A stretch of DNA of 46,006 nucleotides from Butyrivibrio sp. (GCF_017940685.1 NZ_JAGAYD010000192.1:1-46006); one strand, 5' to 3'. Counted from the first letter of the stretch, positions 25,740-33,885 are shown. Program-made: numbers and translations. The notes: a model not told the origin generated them from the sequence alone.

Positions 25740-26847
25740 GGTTGAAAAAAACGGCGGTGACTTTTCTTTTATACAGGAAGCTATAGACGCAGTCCCTTAC
25801 GAGGAGAGCGCGGTCATCAGGATTGGCGAAGGTATATTTAACGAGAAGCTCTTTTGCGAAAAAAAGGATATTACCTTTGTTGGCGCAGGAATCGATAAGA
25901 CGGTGATCGACTTTGACGACTACGCCAATGAGATCATGGAGGACGGCTCAAAGCGCGGAACTTTCAGGAGCTACACCGCATTTTTGGGTGGAAAGCGCGT
26001 TACGGTCCGGGACATGACTATCAGAAACAGCGCAGGAGACGGCCGTGTTGTGGGCCAGGCTGTAGCTGTTTACGCTGATGCGGATGTGTGCCTGTTTGAA
26101 AATGTGGAGATGAACGGCTGCCAGGATACTCTTTTCTGCGCGCCGCTTCCAAGGGCTGAGAGGCAAAAGAATGGCTTCATGGGGCCAAGGGTCATGACTG
26201 AGAGGCGCCTTACTAAGCAGTATTACAAGAACTGCATCATTACTGGTGATGTGGACTTCATATTTGGCGGCGCAGATGCGGTGTTTGATGACTGCAGGAT
26301 CGTCTGCAACGACAGGATGCATGGCAGCAACAGGATGCTTGATGTGATGGGCGCTGCGGGCAGCAGGGTGGCCAAGGTTGGAGCTGGTAATGGTGGTGCT
26401 TCTGGAGCGGGGCAAGGCGTTGCAGGTGCTGGTAAGCTCGATAAGGACCAGATTGACGTCACAGAGCGCCTTGTAAATGGATATGTTACGGCGGCTTGTG
26501 GCCTTTCCAGTGATCTTGGTTTCGTGTTCAGGAATTGCACGGTTACTGGCGCTGAGGGTTGCGAAGAAGGCAGCGTGTTCCTTGGTCGTCCATGGCGCGA
26601 GGAAGCCAGGACCGTGTTCATTAACTGTGTTTGCGATAAGTCTATTGCGCCAGAGCGCTTCTCTGGCTGGGGCGGAATCACTAAGGACGAGCCGCAGACT
26701 TTCTATGGGGAGTTCGGAACAAGGCTTGTGGATGGACAACTGGTGGACCTTTCTTCCAAGAATACATGGGTTAAGGATGTCGATGAGGCGATGGCAGCGG
26801 AGCTTTCAAAAAGGGCTGATGAAGTTGTGAAGGCCTGCACTGCCTAA
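25726..26847 (+). CDS. CE8 pectinesterase, cytoplasmic
   Basis: The 373-residue enzyme demethylates methyl-esterified pectin fragments. Active-site residues can be placed: Gln111 (GQAVAVYAD), Q133-D134-T (acid/base), D177 in GDVDFIFGG (nucleophile) and Arg288 in LGRPW. There is no signal peptide. GAGGGAG lies 6 bases before the ATG at 25726, inside the end of the GH28 gene, so the two are co-translated and likely act in sequence on imported pectin oligomers. Residues about 208-240 form a Gly/Ala/Val-rich, low-complexity insertion between beta-helix coils. Confidence 0.93.
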   Translation: MLEIKVEKNGGDFSFIQEAIDAVPYEESAVIRIGEGIFNEKLFCEKKDITFVGAGIDKTVIDFDDYANEIMEDGSKRGTFRSYTAFLGGKRVTVRDMTIRNSAGDGRVVGQAVAVYADADVCLFENVEMNGCQDTLFCAPLPRAERQKNGFMGPRVMTERRLTKQYYKNCIITGDVDFIFGGADAVFDDCRIVCNDRMHGSNRMLDVMGAAGSRVAKVGAGNGGASGAGQGVAGAGKLDKDQIDVTERLVNGYVTAACGLSSDLGFVFRNCTVTGAEGCEEGSVFLGRPWREEARTVFINCVCDKSIAPERFSGWGGITKDEPQTFYGEFGTRLVDGQLVDLSSKNTWVKDVDEAMAAELSKRADEVVKACTA

Positions 26848-26876
26848 ATTGAAGAAAAGCAAAAAGTAGCAGAATT

Positions 26877-27536
26877 ATGAGAAAAGTGAAATTGAAAAAT
26901 AGAATACGGCTCATGGCATTGATGGCTATGGTGCTGGTGGTCATGGTGTTTACTGGATGCGGTAGAAAGCCAGCGGAGCAGCCAGAAAGTGCTGGAAGCG
27001 CGGCTACAGTCGACTTGTCATCCTTCATGGAGTCAAGTGACGAAGCGTCGTCCGAGGATTCATCGGCAGGAGCTGATGAAATGGCGTTAGTGGGCACATC
27101 GGCAGAGGCTGGCGAAGCAGCATCAGAGGATTCATCTGCGGAGTCTGATGAAGCCTCAGCTGTAACAACCGAATATACAGCCCATATTGAGCCTCTCCTT
27201 GATGAAGACGGCACCTACACCACCAAGGCAGATGTGGCGCTGTACATTCACACTTATGGGAAGCTCCCTTCAAATTTCATGACCAAGAAGCAGGCCAAAA
27301 AGCTTGGCTGGAGCGGCGGATCACTAGAAGATTTCGCGCCGGGAATGTGTATCGGCGGAGATTATTTTGGGAATTATGAAGGCTTGCTGCCAGAAGACAA
27401 GGAGTATCACGAGTGCGACATAGATACTCTGGGTAAAAAGAGCCGTGGAGCAAAGCGCATCATCTATTCGGATGATGGATATATCTACTACACAGAGGAT
27501 CACTACGAGAGCTTTGAACAGCTATACGGAGAATAA
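26877..27536 (+). CDS. Barnase-family ribonuclease, lipoprotein
   Basis: The 219-residue protein begins with a lipoprotein signal (VVMVFTGC, lipidated Cys28). A Ser/Asp/Glu/Ala linker (about 29-98) contains two related blocks, DEASSEDSSAGADE and GEAASEDSSAESDE. Residues about 112-219 align with barnase: K129 in YGKLPSNFM (barnase Lys27), E179 in HECDID (Glu73), R190 and R194 in SRGAKRIIYS (Arg83, Arg87) and H209 in EDHYESF (His102). All catalytic positions are kept. It should cleave RNA outside the cytoplasm, at the outer face of the membrane. The barstar gene follows after 2 bases. The ribosome binding site is weak. It lies 29 bases after the pectinesterase. Confidence 0.93.
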   Translation: MRKVKLKNRIRLMALMAMVLVVMVFTGCGRKPAEQPESAGSAATVDLSSFMESSDEASSEDSSAGADEMALVGTSAEAGEAASEDSSAESDEASAVTTEYTAHIEPLLDEDGTYTTKADVALYIHTYGKLPSNFMTKKQAKKLGWSGGSLEDFAPGMCIGGDYFGNYEGLLPEDKEYHECDIDTLGKKSRGAKRIIYSDDGYIYYTEDHYESFEQLYGE

Positions 27537-27538
27537 CG

Positions 27539-27817
27539 ATGGAACAGGTTTTTTACATCGACTTAAAGGGAATAACTACCAAAGAGGAACTTCATGCTCT
27601 CCTGCGAAAAGAGCTGCCTCTTCCGGAATATTATGGCGACAACCTTGATGCTTTCTACGATGTACTGACTGAGAAAGGTGAAGGTTGGAACATTATCTTT
27701 TACAATTGCACAGAAACAATAACTGGCGATATCGAAAAATACATGACTAATCTTGAAAAACTCTGCAACCGTGCAGTTTCAGAATGCGACAATTTGAAGA
27801 TCCGCTTCTTTCCCTGA
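27539..27817 (+). CDS. Barstar-family ribonuclease inhibitor
   Basis: The 92-residue protein matches barstar in length. Its inhibitory helix YYGDNLDAFYDVL corresponds to YYGENLDALWDCL of Bacillus barstar; the key Asp39 is D41 here and Asp35 is D37. There is no signal peptide, so it stays in the cytoplasm and would neutralise unexported or re-entering nuclease. GGAG lies 7 bases before the ATG and overlaps the end of the nuclease gene, which implies coupled expression. Confidence 0.94.
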   Translation: MEQVFYIDLKGITTKEELHALLRKELPLPEYYGDNLDAFYDVLTEKGEGWNIIFYNCTETITGDIEKYMTNLEKLCNRAVSECDNLKIRFFP

Positions 27818-27893
27818 AGTGTCTGCATGAGGTAATGCATTCTGTCCAATATTTGTTTGACAGCCCCTGATTTTTCCATTAACATAGTTGTAT

Positions 27894-28011
27894 TGATGAG
27901 AGGGAGTAGCTGGTTGGCACCTGTGCCAGCTGTCGAGCCCGTCAGGACGATGCAAGTGCATCCGAGCTCGACATAAGGTTTATTACTTTACTGACAGCAA
28001 GACTTTTGTCA
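27894..28011 (+). promoter_or_regulatory. yybP-ykoY family (Mn2+) riboswitch
   Basis: The family's conserved elements appear in order: GGGAGTAGC (27902-27910), a hairpin GCTGG...CCAGC, a GTCGAG...CTCGAC stem enclosing CCCGTCAGGA, and GACATA followed later by AGCAAGACTTT near the 3' side. P1 can form between 27894-27902 and 28003-28011. That 3' strand is also the left arm of the terminator at 27999-28039, so aptamer folding would block termination, as in an ON switch. The identification is from the remembered consensus and structure, not a covariance search. Confidence 0.82.
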
Positions 28012-28043
28012 TAGCAAAAGGGGCTATGATAGAAGTCTTTTTT
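27999..28043 (+). terminator. Riboswitch-controlled terminator
   Basis: A 17-base-pair stem (27999-28015 with 28023-28039, two G-U pairs) with a 7-base loop overlaps a T-run at 28038-28043. It shares 28003-28011 with the riboswitch P1 stem and precedes the permease ribosome binding site. Confidence 0.88.
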
Positions 28044-28075
28044 GTTAACATAGAAAATCGGAGGAAAAAAAGAAA

Positions 28076-29344
28076 TTGAAAACACTTGCTATCATTTTGT
28101 TTGTACTGATGTACATCCTTATGATCACGCTGCCAAAGAGGCGTGCGATCGTGGCACTAACAACGGCTGTTATTTTTGTGGCTACAGGAATTTTGCCGCT
28201 TAAGGATGTATTTTTCGCCATTGACTGGAACGTGCTGATGATGATCTTTGGTACCATGGTCATCGTTGATTACTTCATCGATTCCAAGATGCCTAATCTT
28301 ATCGCGGAAAAGCTCCTGGATGTGGCACCAAATGTAATGTGGGTTACAATCTTCATGTCCCTGTTTTCTGGAATCATCTCAGCATTCATCGACAACGTTG
28401 CTACAGTTCTGATGGTTGCACCTGTTGGTCTGGCTATCTGCAAGAAACTTAAAATATCACCTGTTCCCATGATCATCTGTATTGCAGTATCATCAAACCT
28501 TCAGGGTGCTGCAACACTTGTTGGTGACACAACTTCCATCATGCTGGCTGCAGCAGCCAAGATGGACTTCAATGATTTCTTCTGGATGGAAGGTCATCCT
28601 GGAATGTTCTTCGCTGTAGAGCTTGGTGCTCTTGCCACAGTTCCCATAATGATGTGGATGTTCAGGAAAGACAAGGAGCCTGTAAGCAACGAAGAGCACA
28701 CAACAGTAACAGACTATGTTCCAACCATCATGATGCTGGGACACGTTGTACTTCTTGTAATTGCTTCATTCATTCCAAACAAACCAGATGTTACCAATGG
28801 TGTGATCTGTATGGTTTGCGGAATTATCAATATCGTCTGGGAGATCTTTATCTCCAAGGGAACAGACAGTATGTGGAAGGCACTTAAGGCCATCGATTAC
28901 GACACAATGCTTCTCCTCGCTGGACTGTTCTGTGTTATCGCAGGTATCACCAATGTTGGCATCATTGACGAGCTGGCTCAGCTCATTGCCACAAGCGGAA
29001 AAGGAAATGTATTCCTTCTCTATACATTGATCGTTTTCGGATCAGTTGTTATTTCAGCATTTATCGACAACATTCCATATGTAGCAACAATGCTTCCTGT
29101 GCTTGCATCTCTTTCAAGCGTAATGTCAGTAAGCCCACTGCTTTTATACTTTGGACTTCTGATCGGTGCAACCCTTGGCGGAAACCTTACACCGATCGGC
29201 GCTTCTGCTAATATCGCAGGTGTAGGTATGCTACGAAAAGAGGGCTACGAGGTATCCTTTGGAGACTTCATGAAGATCGGTGTTCCATTCACACTGACAG
29301 CGGTTTGCATTGGATATCTTTTTATCTGGATCGTATACGCGTAA
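28076..29344 (+). CDS. ArsB/NhaD/SLC13-type ion permease under riboswitch control
   Basis: The 422-residue membrane protein has about 11 hydrophobic segments and the two inverted halves typical of the ion transporter superfamily: AFIDNVATVLMVAPVG near residue 105 and AFIDNIPYVATMLPV near 325. SNLQGAATLVGDTTSIML and GATLGGNLTPIGASANI are the paired substrate-loop motifs. This family moves arsenite, citrate/dicarboxylates, Na+/H+ or other ions; the substrate here is not readable. The start is TTG at 28076 with GGAGG at 28060-28064. The Mn2+-type riboswitch and terminator directly upstream suggest a role in metal homeostasis, perhaps Mn2+ or coupled organic-acid transport. Confidence 0.88.
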   Translation: MKTLAIILFVLMYILMITLPKRRAIVALTTAVIFVATGILPLKDVFFAIDWNVLMMIFGTMVIVDYFIDSKMPNLIAEKLLDVAPNVMWVTIFMSLFSGIISAFIDNVATVLMVAPVGLAICKKLKISPVPMIICIAVSSNLQGAATLVGDTTSIMLAAAAKMDFNDFFWMEGHPGMFFAVELGALATVPIMMWMFRKDKEPVSNEEHTTVTDYVPTIMMLGHVVLLVIASFIPNKPDVTNGVICMVCGIINIVWEIFISKGTDSMWKALKAIDYDTMLLLAGLFCVIAGITNVGIIDELAQLIATSGKGNVFLLYTLIVFGSVVISAFIDNIPYVATMLPVLASLSSVMSVSPLLLYFGLLIGATLGGNLTPIGASANIAGVGMLRKEGYEVSFGDFMKIGVPFTLTAVCIGYLFIWIVYA

Positions 29345-29433
29345 AAGAGATAGAATCAGGACTTTAAAATATCAAGAGATATTGTTTGGCAAGAAGCATT
29401 ATCTCGCATTAGTAGATGATCAGGAGGTTTCAT

Positions 29434-30468
29434 ATGAGGCAGATCACACTTGGCAAAACTGGCATAACTGCGCCGCAGAACGGCTTTGGCGCTCTTCCGA
29501 TTCAGAGAGTATCTGAGAATGAGGCCGTTAAGATCTTAAGAAAGGCCTATGAGGGCGGAATGACCTATTTTGATACCGCAAGGGCCTACACAGACAGTGA
29601 GGTCAAGCTTGGAAAGGCTTTCTCAGAGGCTGGACTTCGGGACAAGCTCTTTATCGCAACCAAGACTGCATCCACAACGCCAGAAGGATTCTGGTCTGAC
29701 CTTGAGACTTCCCTTAAGAACCTTCAGACCGACTATATAGACCTTTATCAGTTCCACATGGTGAGCCAGTGCTACAGGCCTGGTGATGGAACTGGCATGT
29801 ACGAGTGCATGCTTAAGGCCAAGGAGGAAGGCAAGATCCGCCACATCGGCGTAACAGCCCATAAGCTTATGGTGGCTAAAGAGTGCATAGAATCTGACCT
29901 TTACGAGACAATGCAGTTCCCACTTAGCTATCTTTCTTCTGAAAAAGAGATTGAGCTTGTTAAGATGTGCAAGGACCACAACATGGGATATATCGCCATG
30001 AAGGGCCTGGCTGGAGGGCTTATTAACCGCTCCGACGCAGCGATGGCATTCATGACACAGTTTGACAACGTAATGCCTATCTGGGGCGTTCAGAGGGAAA
30101 AAGAACTTGATGAGTGGCTTTCATATTTTGACAACACTCCAGAAATGACCGAAGAGATCAGCTCTTTTATCGAAAAAGAAAAGGAAGAGTTGGCAGGAGA
30201 CTTCTGCAGGGGCTGTGGATACTGCATGCCATGTCCAATGGGCATCAAGATCAACAACTGCGCGAGAATGTCTCTTATGATAAGGCGCGCTCCATCACAG
30301 AGCTGGCTTTCAAAAGAGTGGCAGGATGAGATGGCCAAGATTGACACCTGCATAAACTGCAGAGCCTGCACCACCAAGTGTCCTTACGAGCTTAGCACTC
30401 CGGAGCTTCTTAAGAAAAACTATGAGGACTACAAAAAGGTACTTGCAGGAGAAGTATCAGTGATGTAA
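29434..30468 (+). CDS. Aldo/keto reductase with C-terminal 4Fe-4S motifs
   Basis: The 344-residue protein has an aldo/keto reductase barrel (FDTARAYTDSE with catalytic Asp and Tyr near residue 50, Lys in IATKTAS, His in YQFHMVS). It is followed by two ferredoxin-like cysteine groups: CRGCGYCMPCPMGIKINNC near 260 and CINCRACTTKCPYE near 310. It belongs to the common anaerobe family of Fe-S aldo/keto reductases; the substrate is unknown. The ATG at 29434 follows AGGAGG 6 bases upstream, and an ATG 18 bases earlier is rejected. The next gene, a DUF1858 protein, may share a redox role. Confidence 0.92.
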   Translation: MRQITLGKTGITAPQNGFGALPIQRVSENEAVKILRKAYEGGMTYFDTARAYTDSEVKLGKAFSEAGLRDKLFIATKTASTTPEGFWSDLETSLKNLQTDYIDLYQFHMVSQCYRPGDGTGMYECMLKAKEEGKIRHIGVTAHKLMVAKECIESDLYETMQFPLSYLSSEKEIELVKMCKDHNMGYIAMKGLAGGLINRSDAAMAFMTQFDNVMPIWGVQREKELDEWLSYFDNTPEMTEEISSFIEKEKEELAGDFCRGCGYCMPCPMGIKINNCARMSLMIRRAPSQSWLSKEWQDEMAKIDTCINCRACTTKCPYELSTPELLKKNYEDYKKVLAGEVSVM

Positions 30469-30549
30469 AATGATTTTGCACAATTTATTATCATGCGCCG
30501 GTAAATAAGCGCAAGCCCGCTTGTTATGCGGGATACAGGAGATATAACA

Positions 30550-30858
30550 ATGGGATCATTAAAGGATTTATTCTTTGGTAGTGATACAGAAAGAGAGGCA
30601 AGCAACATGGAAAACGAAGAACTTCAGAAAGAGAACGCATCAGCAAATGGCGATCTTGTAGATTCCAGCATGCTGGTTGGCGATATTATTTCTAAGCATC
30701 CACTTGCAGCGCAGTTCCTTATGGAATGCGGAATGGGATGCATCTCATGCCCGGCTTCACAGATGGAGTCACTGGCTGAGGCCTGTGCAGTTCACGGAAT
30801 CGACGGCAACGAGATCGTAGATGCGCTGAACGATTACCTGCTCGAGCACAACGCTTAA
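30550..30858 (+). CDS. DUF1858 domain protein
   Basis: The 102-residue protein has a polar N-terminus (1-40) and a DUF1858 domain: MLVGDIISKHPLAAQFLMECGMGCISCPAS...SLAEACAVHGID. The C-x2-C pair is the signature of this putative redox-disulfide domain, often found with hybrid-cluster or Fe-S repair proteins. The start at 30550 has AGGAGA 8 bases upstream; an internal ATG at 30607 with GAGAGG is also possible. It is followed at once by a repeat-derived terminator. Confidence 0.85.
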   Translation: MGSLKDLFFGSDTEREASNMENEELQKENASANGDLVDSSMLVGDIISKHPLAAQFLMECGMGCISCPASQMESLAEACAVHGIDGNEIVDALNDYLLEHNA

Positions 30859-30871
30859 ATTAAATAAAAAT

Positions 30872-30924
30872 CAAAACAAGGGGACGGTTCTGTTGCAACA
30901 GAATCGTCCCCTTGTTTTGTTTTT
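30872..30924 (+). terminator. Terminator built from a repeat-family palindrome
   Basis: Arms 30872-30895 and 30896-30919 are complementary over 24 bases with one G-U and no loop. They contain GGGGACGGTTCTGTTG and its partner and are followed by TTTTT. It is a variant of the window's repeat core (AAGGGGACGG instead of ACGGGGACGG) positioned as the terminator of the DUF1858 gene. Confidence 0.85.
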
Positions 30925-30978
30925 CGTGTATAATAGTATTATCAAGTTGCTAAAGTGTTTCTTTATGAGGGTATGGGA

Positions 30979-32700
30979 ATGGCATTTAACAATATTAACG
31001 AACTGGACATTGAAGCAAAACATGAACAGGATTTCAGGCGAACGATCCTAGTGGTTGATGATGAGCCTGTTAATCTCAGGCTTCTAGGTAATATCCTTAA
31101 GGATGAATATGATATAGCCTACGCAGAGACGGGGGATGAAGCTCTTTTAGAAATTAAGAATCAGAAAGACTTTTTGTCACTGGTGCTTTTGGATCTTCAT
31201 ATGCCATGTGGAAACGGCTATATGGTCCTTGATGAAATCAAGAACAATGAAGAACTTATGAACATTCCGGTTATTGTACTGACGGCAGATAATTCAGCTG
31301 AGGTTGAGAGTTTGCGTCGTGGGGCAATAGATTTTTTAAACAAGCCCTATAACAGGCCAGAGGTTATAAGAGCAAGGGTAAGGCGCGCAATTGAGCTGTC
31401 CATCGACAGAAACATCATCGATGCCACAGGAAAAGATAAGCTCACAGGCCTTCTTACCAAGGATTATTTCTTCCAGTATGCCCATGAGTACGACAAGTTC
31501 CATCCAGAGCAGGAAGTTGACGCAGTGGTTGTTAACATCAACAAGTTCCACCTGATAAATGAGCTCTACGGAAGGAACTATGGAGATAAGGTGCTGTGTA
31601 CCATAGCGGATGGCGTCAGGTCTTTTGCCAGAGGCTGTGGAGGCGTTGCCTGCAGGGATAATGCGGATTGTTTCTATATTTACATTGAGCATCAGGAAAA
31701 CTATGACTATCTGACCAAGATCCTGGCGGACAGGCTGATCGACATCACGGACAAGCACGATTTCCACTTCAGGATTGGTATCTATCCCGATATCTATCAT
31801 TCTGTAAACCTGGAGCAGCGCTTTGACAGGGCACTTCAAGCCAGCAACAGTGTTTCCAAGAACTCAAATCACGATGTTGTGGCAATTTACGATAACAATA
31901 TGCATGAAAAAGAGCTGTATGAGGCCAAGCTTCTTAACGGCATTGAGAAAGCTCTTTTGGAAAAGCAGTTTAATGTGGTGTTTCAGCCAAAGTATGACAT
32001 CACAGGAGACGAGCCCAAGCTGTGCAGTGCAGAGGTTCTGGTCAGGTGGAAGCATCCGGAGCTAGGGTTTGTAAGACCCGATGTCTTTATCCCGCTGTTT
32101 GAGGAAAATGGCCGGATCAAGGAGCTTGACCGCTTTGTGTGGCAGGAGGCCGCCAAGCAGATAAAGCGTTGGAAGGACATGTACGGCGTGACAATGCCGC
32201 TTTCTGTGAATGTTTCAAGGGTTGATATTTTTGACCCTGATCTTTTAGATTTTTTGAAGGAAATATTGGAAGAAAATTCTCTTGAGCCAAAGGACATGCA
32301 CCTTGAGATAACAGAGACTGCGTACACTGACTCTGTGACCACCATAGTTGAAGTGGTGAACAGTTTGCGGGAAGCGGGGTTCAAGGTGGAGATGGACGAC
32401 TTTGGAAAGGGCTATTCCTCCCTTAATATGCTGACGTCCCTGCCAATTGATGCATTAAAGCTAGATATGGGCTTTATCAAGGGAGTTGCTGAGAACAACA
32501 AAGAGCTGAGCATGGTGGAATTCATCGTGAACGTGGCAAGATTCCTGGAAGTGCCCCTGATAGCGGAGGGCGTTGAAAACTCTGAGCAGTATTTGCTTCT
32601 TAAGAAGGCCGGCTGCGATGTTATACAGGGTTACTACTTCTCTAAGCCTGTCAACACCAGTGAATTCGGGCATTTGATTGAGAAAAACGCAGAGAGATAG
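30979..32700 (+). CDS. Response regulator with degenerate GGDEF and intact EAL domain
   Basis: The 573-residue protein has a receiver domain (about 20-145: acidic pocket VVDDE, phospho-Asp in LLDLHMP, Lys in LNKPYN). A GGDEF-like domain (about 155-300) has RDNAD where GGDEF should be, so cyclase activity is unlikely. The EAL domain (about 315-570) keeps SAEVLVRWKHP, NVSR, EITET, MDDFGKGYSSL, KLDMGFI, AEGVE and QGYYFSKP. It is therefore predicted to hydrolyse c-di-GMP when phosphorylated by an unlinked kinase. The ATG at 30979 has GAGGG 7 bases before it; a GTG 24 bases earlier is less likely. It stands alone between terminators. Confidence 0.92.
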   Translation: MAFNNINELDIEAKHEQDFRRTILVVDDEPVNLRLLGNILKDEYDIAYAETGDEALLEIKNQKDFLSLVLLDLHMPCGNGYMVLDEIKNNEELMNIPVIVLTADNSAEVESLRRGAIDFLNKPYNRPEVIRARVRRAIELSIDRNIIDATGKDKLTGLLTKDYFFQYAHEYDKFHPEQEVDAVVVNINKFHLINELYGRNYGDKVLCTIADGVRSFARGCGGVACRDNADCFYIYIEHQENYDYLTKILADRLIDITDKHDFHFRIGIYPDIYHSVNLEQRFDRALQASNSVSKNSNHDVVAIYDNNMHEKELYEAKLLNGIEKALLEKQFNVVFQPKYDITGDEPKLCSAEVLVRWKHPELGFVRPDVFIPLFEENGRIKELDRFVWQEAAKQIKRWKDMYGVTMPLSVNVSRVDIFDPDLLDFLKEILEENSLEPKDMHLEITETAYTDSVTTIVEVVNSLREAGFKVEMDDFGKGYSSLNMLTSLPIDALKLDMGFIKGVAENNKELSMVEFIVNVARFLEVPLIAEGVENSEQYLLLKKAGCDVIQGYYFSKPVNTSEFGHLIEKNAER

Positions 32701-32801
32701 CAGAGGCGGGAGATACTGGCGTGGTGAAGAGTGGATTGGTTAACACGAATTATCCCTTATGAAGCCGGTTGCTTTCGTAAATGGCCGGATTGTAGCTGCC
32801 G

Positions 32802-32893
32802 TTGGTTGAAAATAAGTGTTGTGCGAAAAGAGGTACAATTGCTAAGTTGTTTTAGAATTGTACCTCTTTTTGATTTTGCTACTTATCACCCAA
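32802..32893. repeat. MITE-like palindromic element A
   Basis: The ends are TTGGTTGA and TCACCCAA. The inner stem GAAAAGAGGTACAATT (from 32825) pairs with AATTGTACCTCTTTT (to about 32870). The T-run makes the core a plausible terminator for the preceding gene. Confidence 0.7.
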
Positions 32894-32959
32894 TCAACCC
32901 AAAAGCTACAGGTAAACTATTGGAAATCTAGAAGCTGAATATGTAAAAAAGATTATACG

Positions 32960-33050
32960 TGGGTGAAATAGAGGGGGTTATTGTAAAGCGGTACCATTGA
33001 TGTGATGATGGGCAATATACCTATTTTGCAAATTTAAATCTTTTCACCCA
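32960..33050. repeat. MITE-like palindromic element B
   Basis: Ends TGGGTGAAA and TTTCACCCA are perfect inverted repeats. The inner boxes (AAAGCGGTACC, ATATACCTATTTTG) are decayed forms of those in element A. Length is 91 bases. Confidence 0.65.
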
Positions 33051-33118
33051 AGAGCAAGAGATAATACTTCATGTTTTGGTTTCAGTTTAATGACACGATT
33101 ATCTATTTGATATGCTTC

Positions 33119-33208
33119 TGGGTGATAATTAAGAAATTCTAAAAGAGATACCAATTGACCATCCTAGACGTCGTATACCTATTTTGTTTCATAGTCACAT
33201 TACACCCA
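33119..33208. repeat. MITE-like palindromic element C
   Basis: Ends TGGGTG and CACCCA enclose AAAAGAGATACC and GTATACCTATTTTG at the same offsets as in A and B. Length is 90 bases. Confidence 0.65.
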
Positions 33209-33304
33209 AAATGTGTATCTACCAGGCTGTATTTTGCTCACAATACATTTAACCTACAATACTTGTGAACATTAAACACTTATAAAATGATATTGAAAAG
33301 CGCA

Positions 33305-33334
33305 CAAAAAAACGACTGCCGTCTGGCACCCGTT
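33305..33334 (-). terminator. Terminator of the 33367-33723 gene
   Basis: On the minus strand AACGGGTGCC pairs with GGCAGTCGTT (one mismatch, one G-U) around a 4-base loop, followed by seven T. Confidence 0.8.
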
Positions 33335-33366
33335 CTTTTGCAAACTATATAATTCACCTACCTACC

Positions 33367-33723
33367 TTACGCGAACAGGTCGATAGCACTGCCGCTCATT
33401 CCATAGCTCAGAGCCTGCGTATTCTGGGCGTATCCTGTGGTCATGCCCTGGAATTTGGAAGCCACATCATTATACATACGATTTGCTTCCTGGCTCTTTT
33501 TTACTGAATTGATTGAAAGTGCCAGTGGATCGCTCTCGTCATCTGCCTTAGGAATTTCCTGTGCGTTAGGATAAACCACAGGAGGCACGTTCATGATGGC
33601 ATTTGACATTCCAGTTTCAACAAATGCATCTGACACATCAGCCTCGTTCCTAACGCTGTAATTCATTGGCTGAATATAATTCATTCCATATGTATTTCCA
33701 ATACTTCCAATTGAAAGTCCCAT
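33367..33723 (-). CDS. Unrecognised small protein
   Basis: The 118-residue protein has no signal peptide or membrane helix and no motif I recognise. It is rich in Ser, Asn, Gly and Met (MGLSIGSIGNTYGMN at the start, YGMSGSAIDLF at the end). A central helix-like part (SINSVKKSQEANRMYNDVASKFQG) is followed by a glycine/tyrosine tail. The start at 33723 has AAGGGG about 6 bases upstream; a longer frame of 137 codons lacks this. It ends at a good terminator and seems to be a single-gene transcript. Confidence 0.6.
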   Translation of the reverse strand: MGLSIGSIGNTYGMNYIQPMNYSVRNEADVSDAFVETGMSNAIMNVPPVVYPNAQEIPKADDESDPLALSINSVKKSQEANRMYNDVASKFQGMTTGYAQNTQALSYGMSGSAIDLFA

Positions 33724-33885
33724 TCTTTTCCCCTTGATGACGCGCTTAAGGGCAACAATTTGGACCCTCTGCGCTGTCATCTAAAAAACCGCAAACTATC
33801 CTTTTACTTAGCTTGTACAAAGATGGTACATCCAGGGGCTCTTTGATTCAATTATGAGAATGGGAAATAAATATTAAATAAACAT

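Larger units (their letters stand above)
32701..33366. other. Gene-free AT-rich stretch with palindromic elements
   Basis: About 670 bases carry no convincing coding frame. Three elements of 90-92 bases with TTGGGTGA-type ends fill much of it (32802-32893, 32960-33050, 33119-33208). The first contains a perfect stem with a T-run that can end the EAL gene's transcript. The rest resembles decayed sequence. Confidence 0.6.

Noticed and set aside
25948-26739. Long antisense frame opposite the pectinesterase gene (263 codons)
   Set aside because: It lies entirely over a well-supported gene, has no ribosome binding site and no family-like sequence; it is a shadow of the codon bias.
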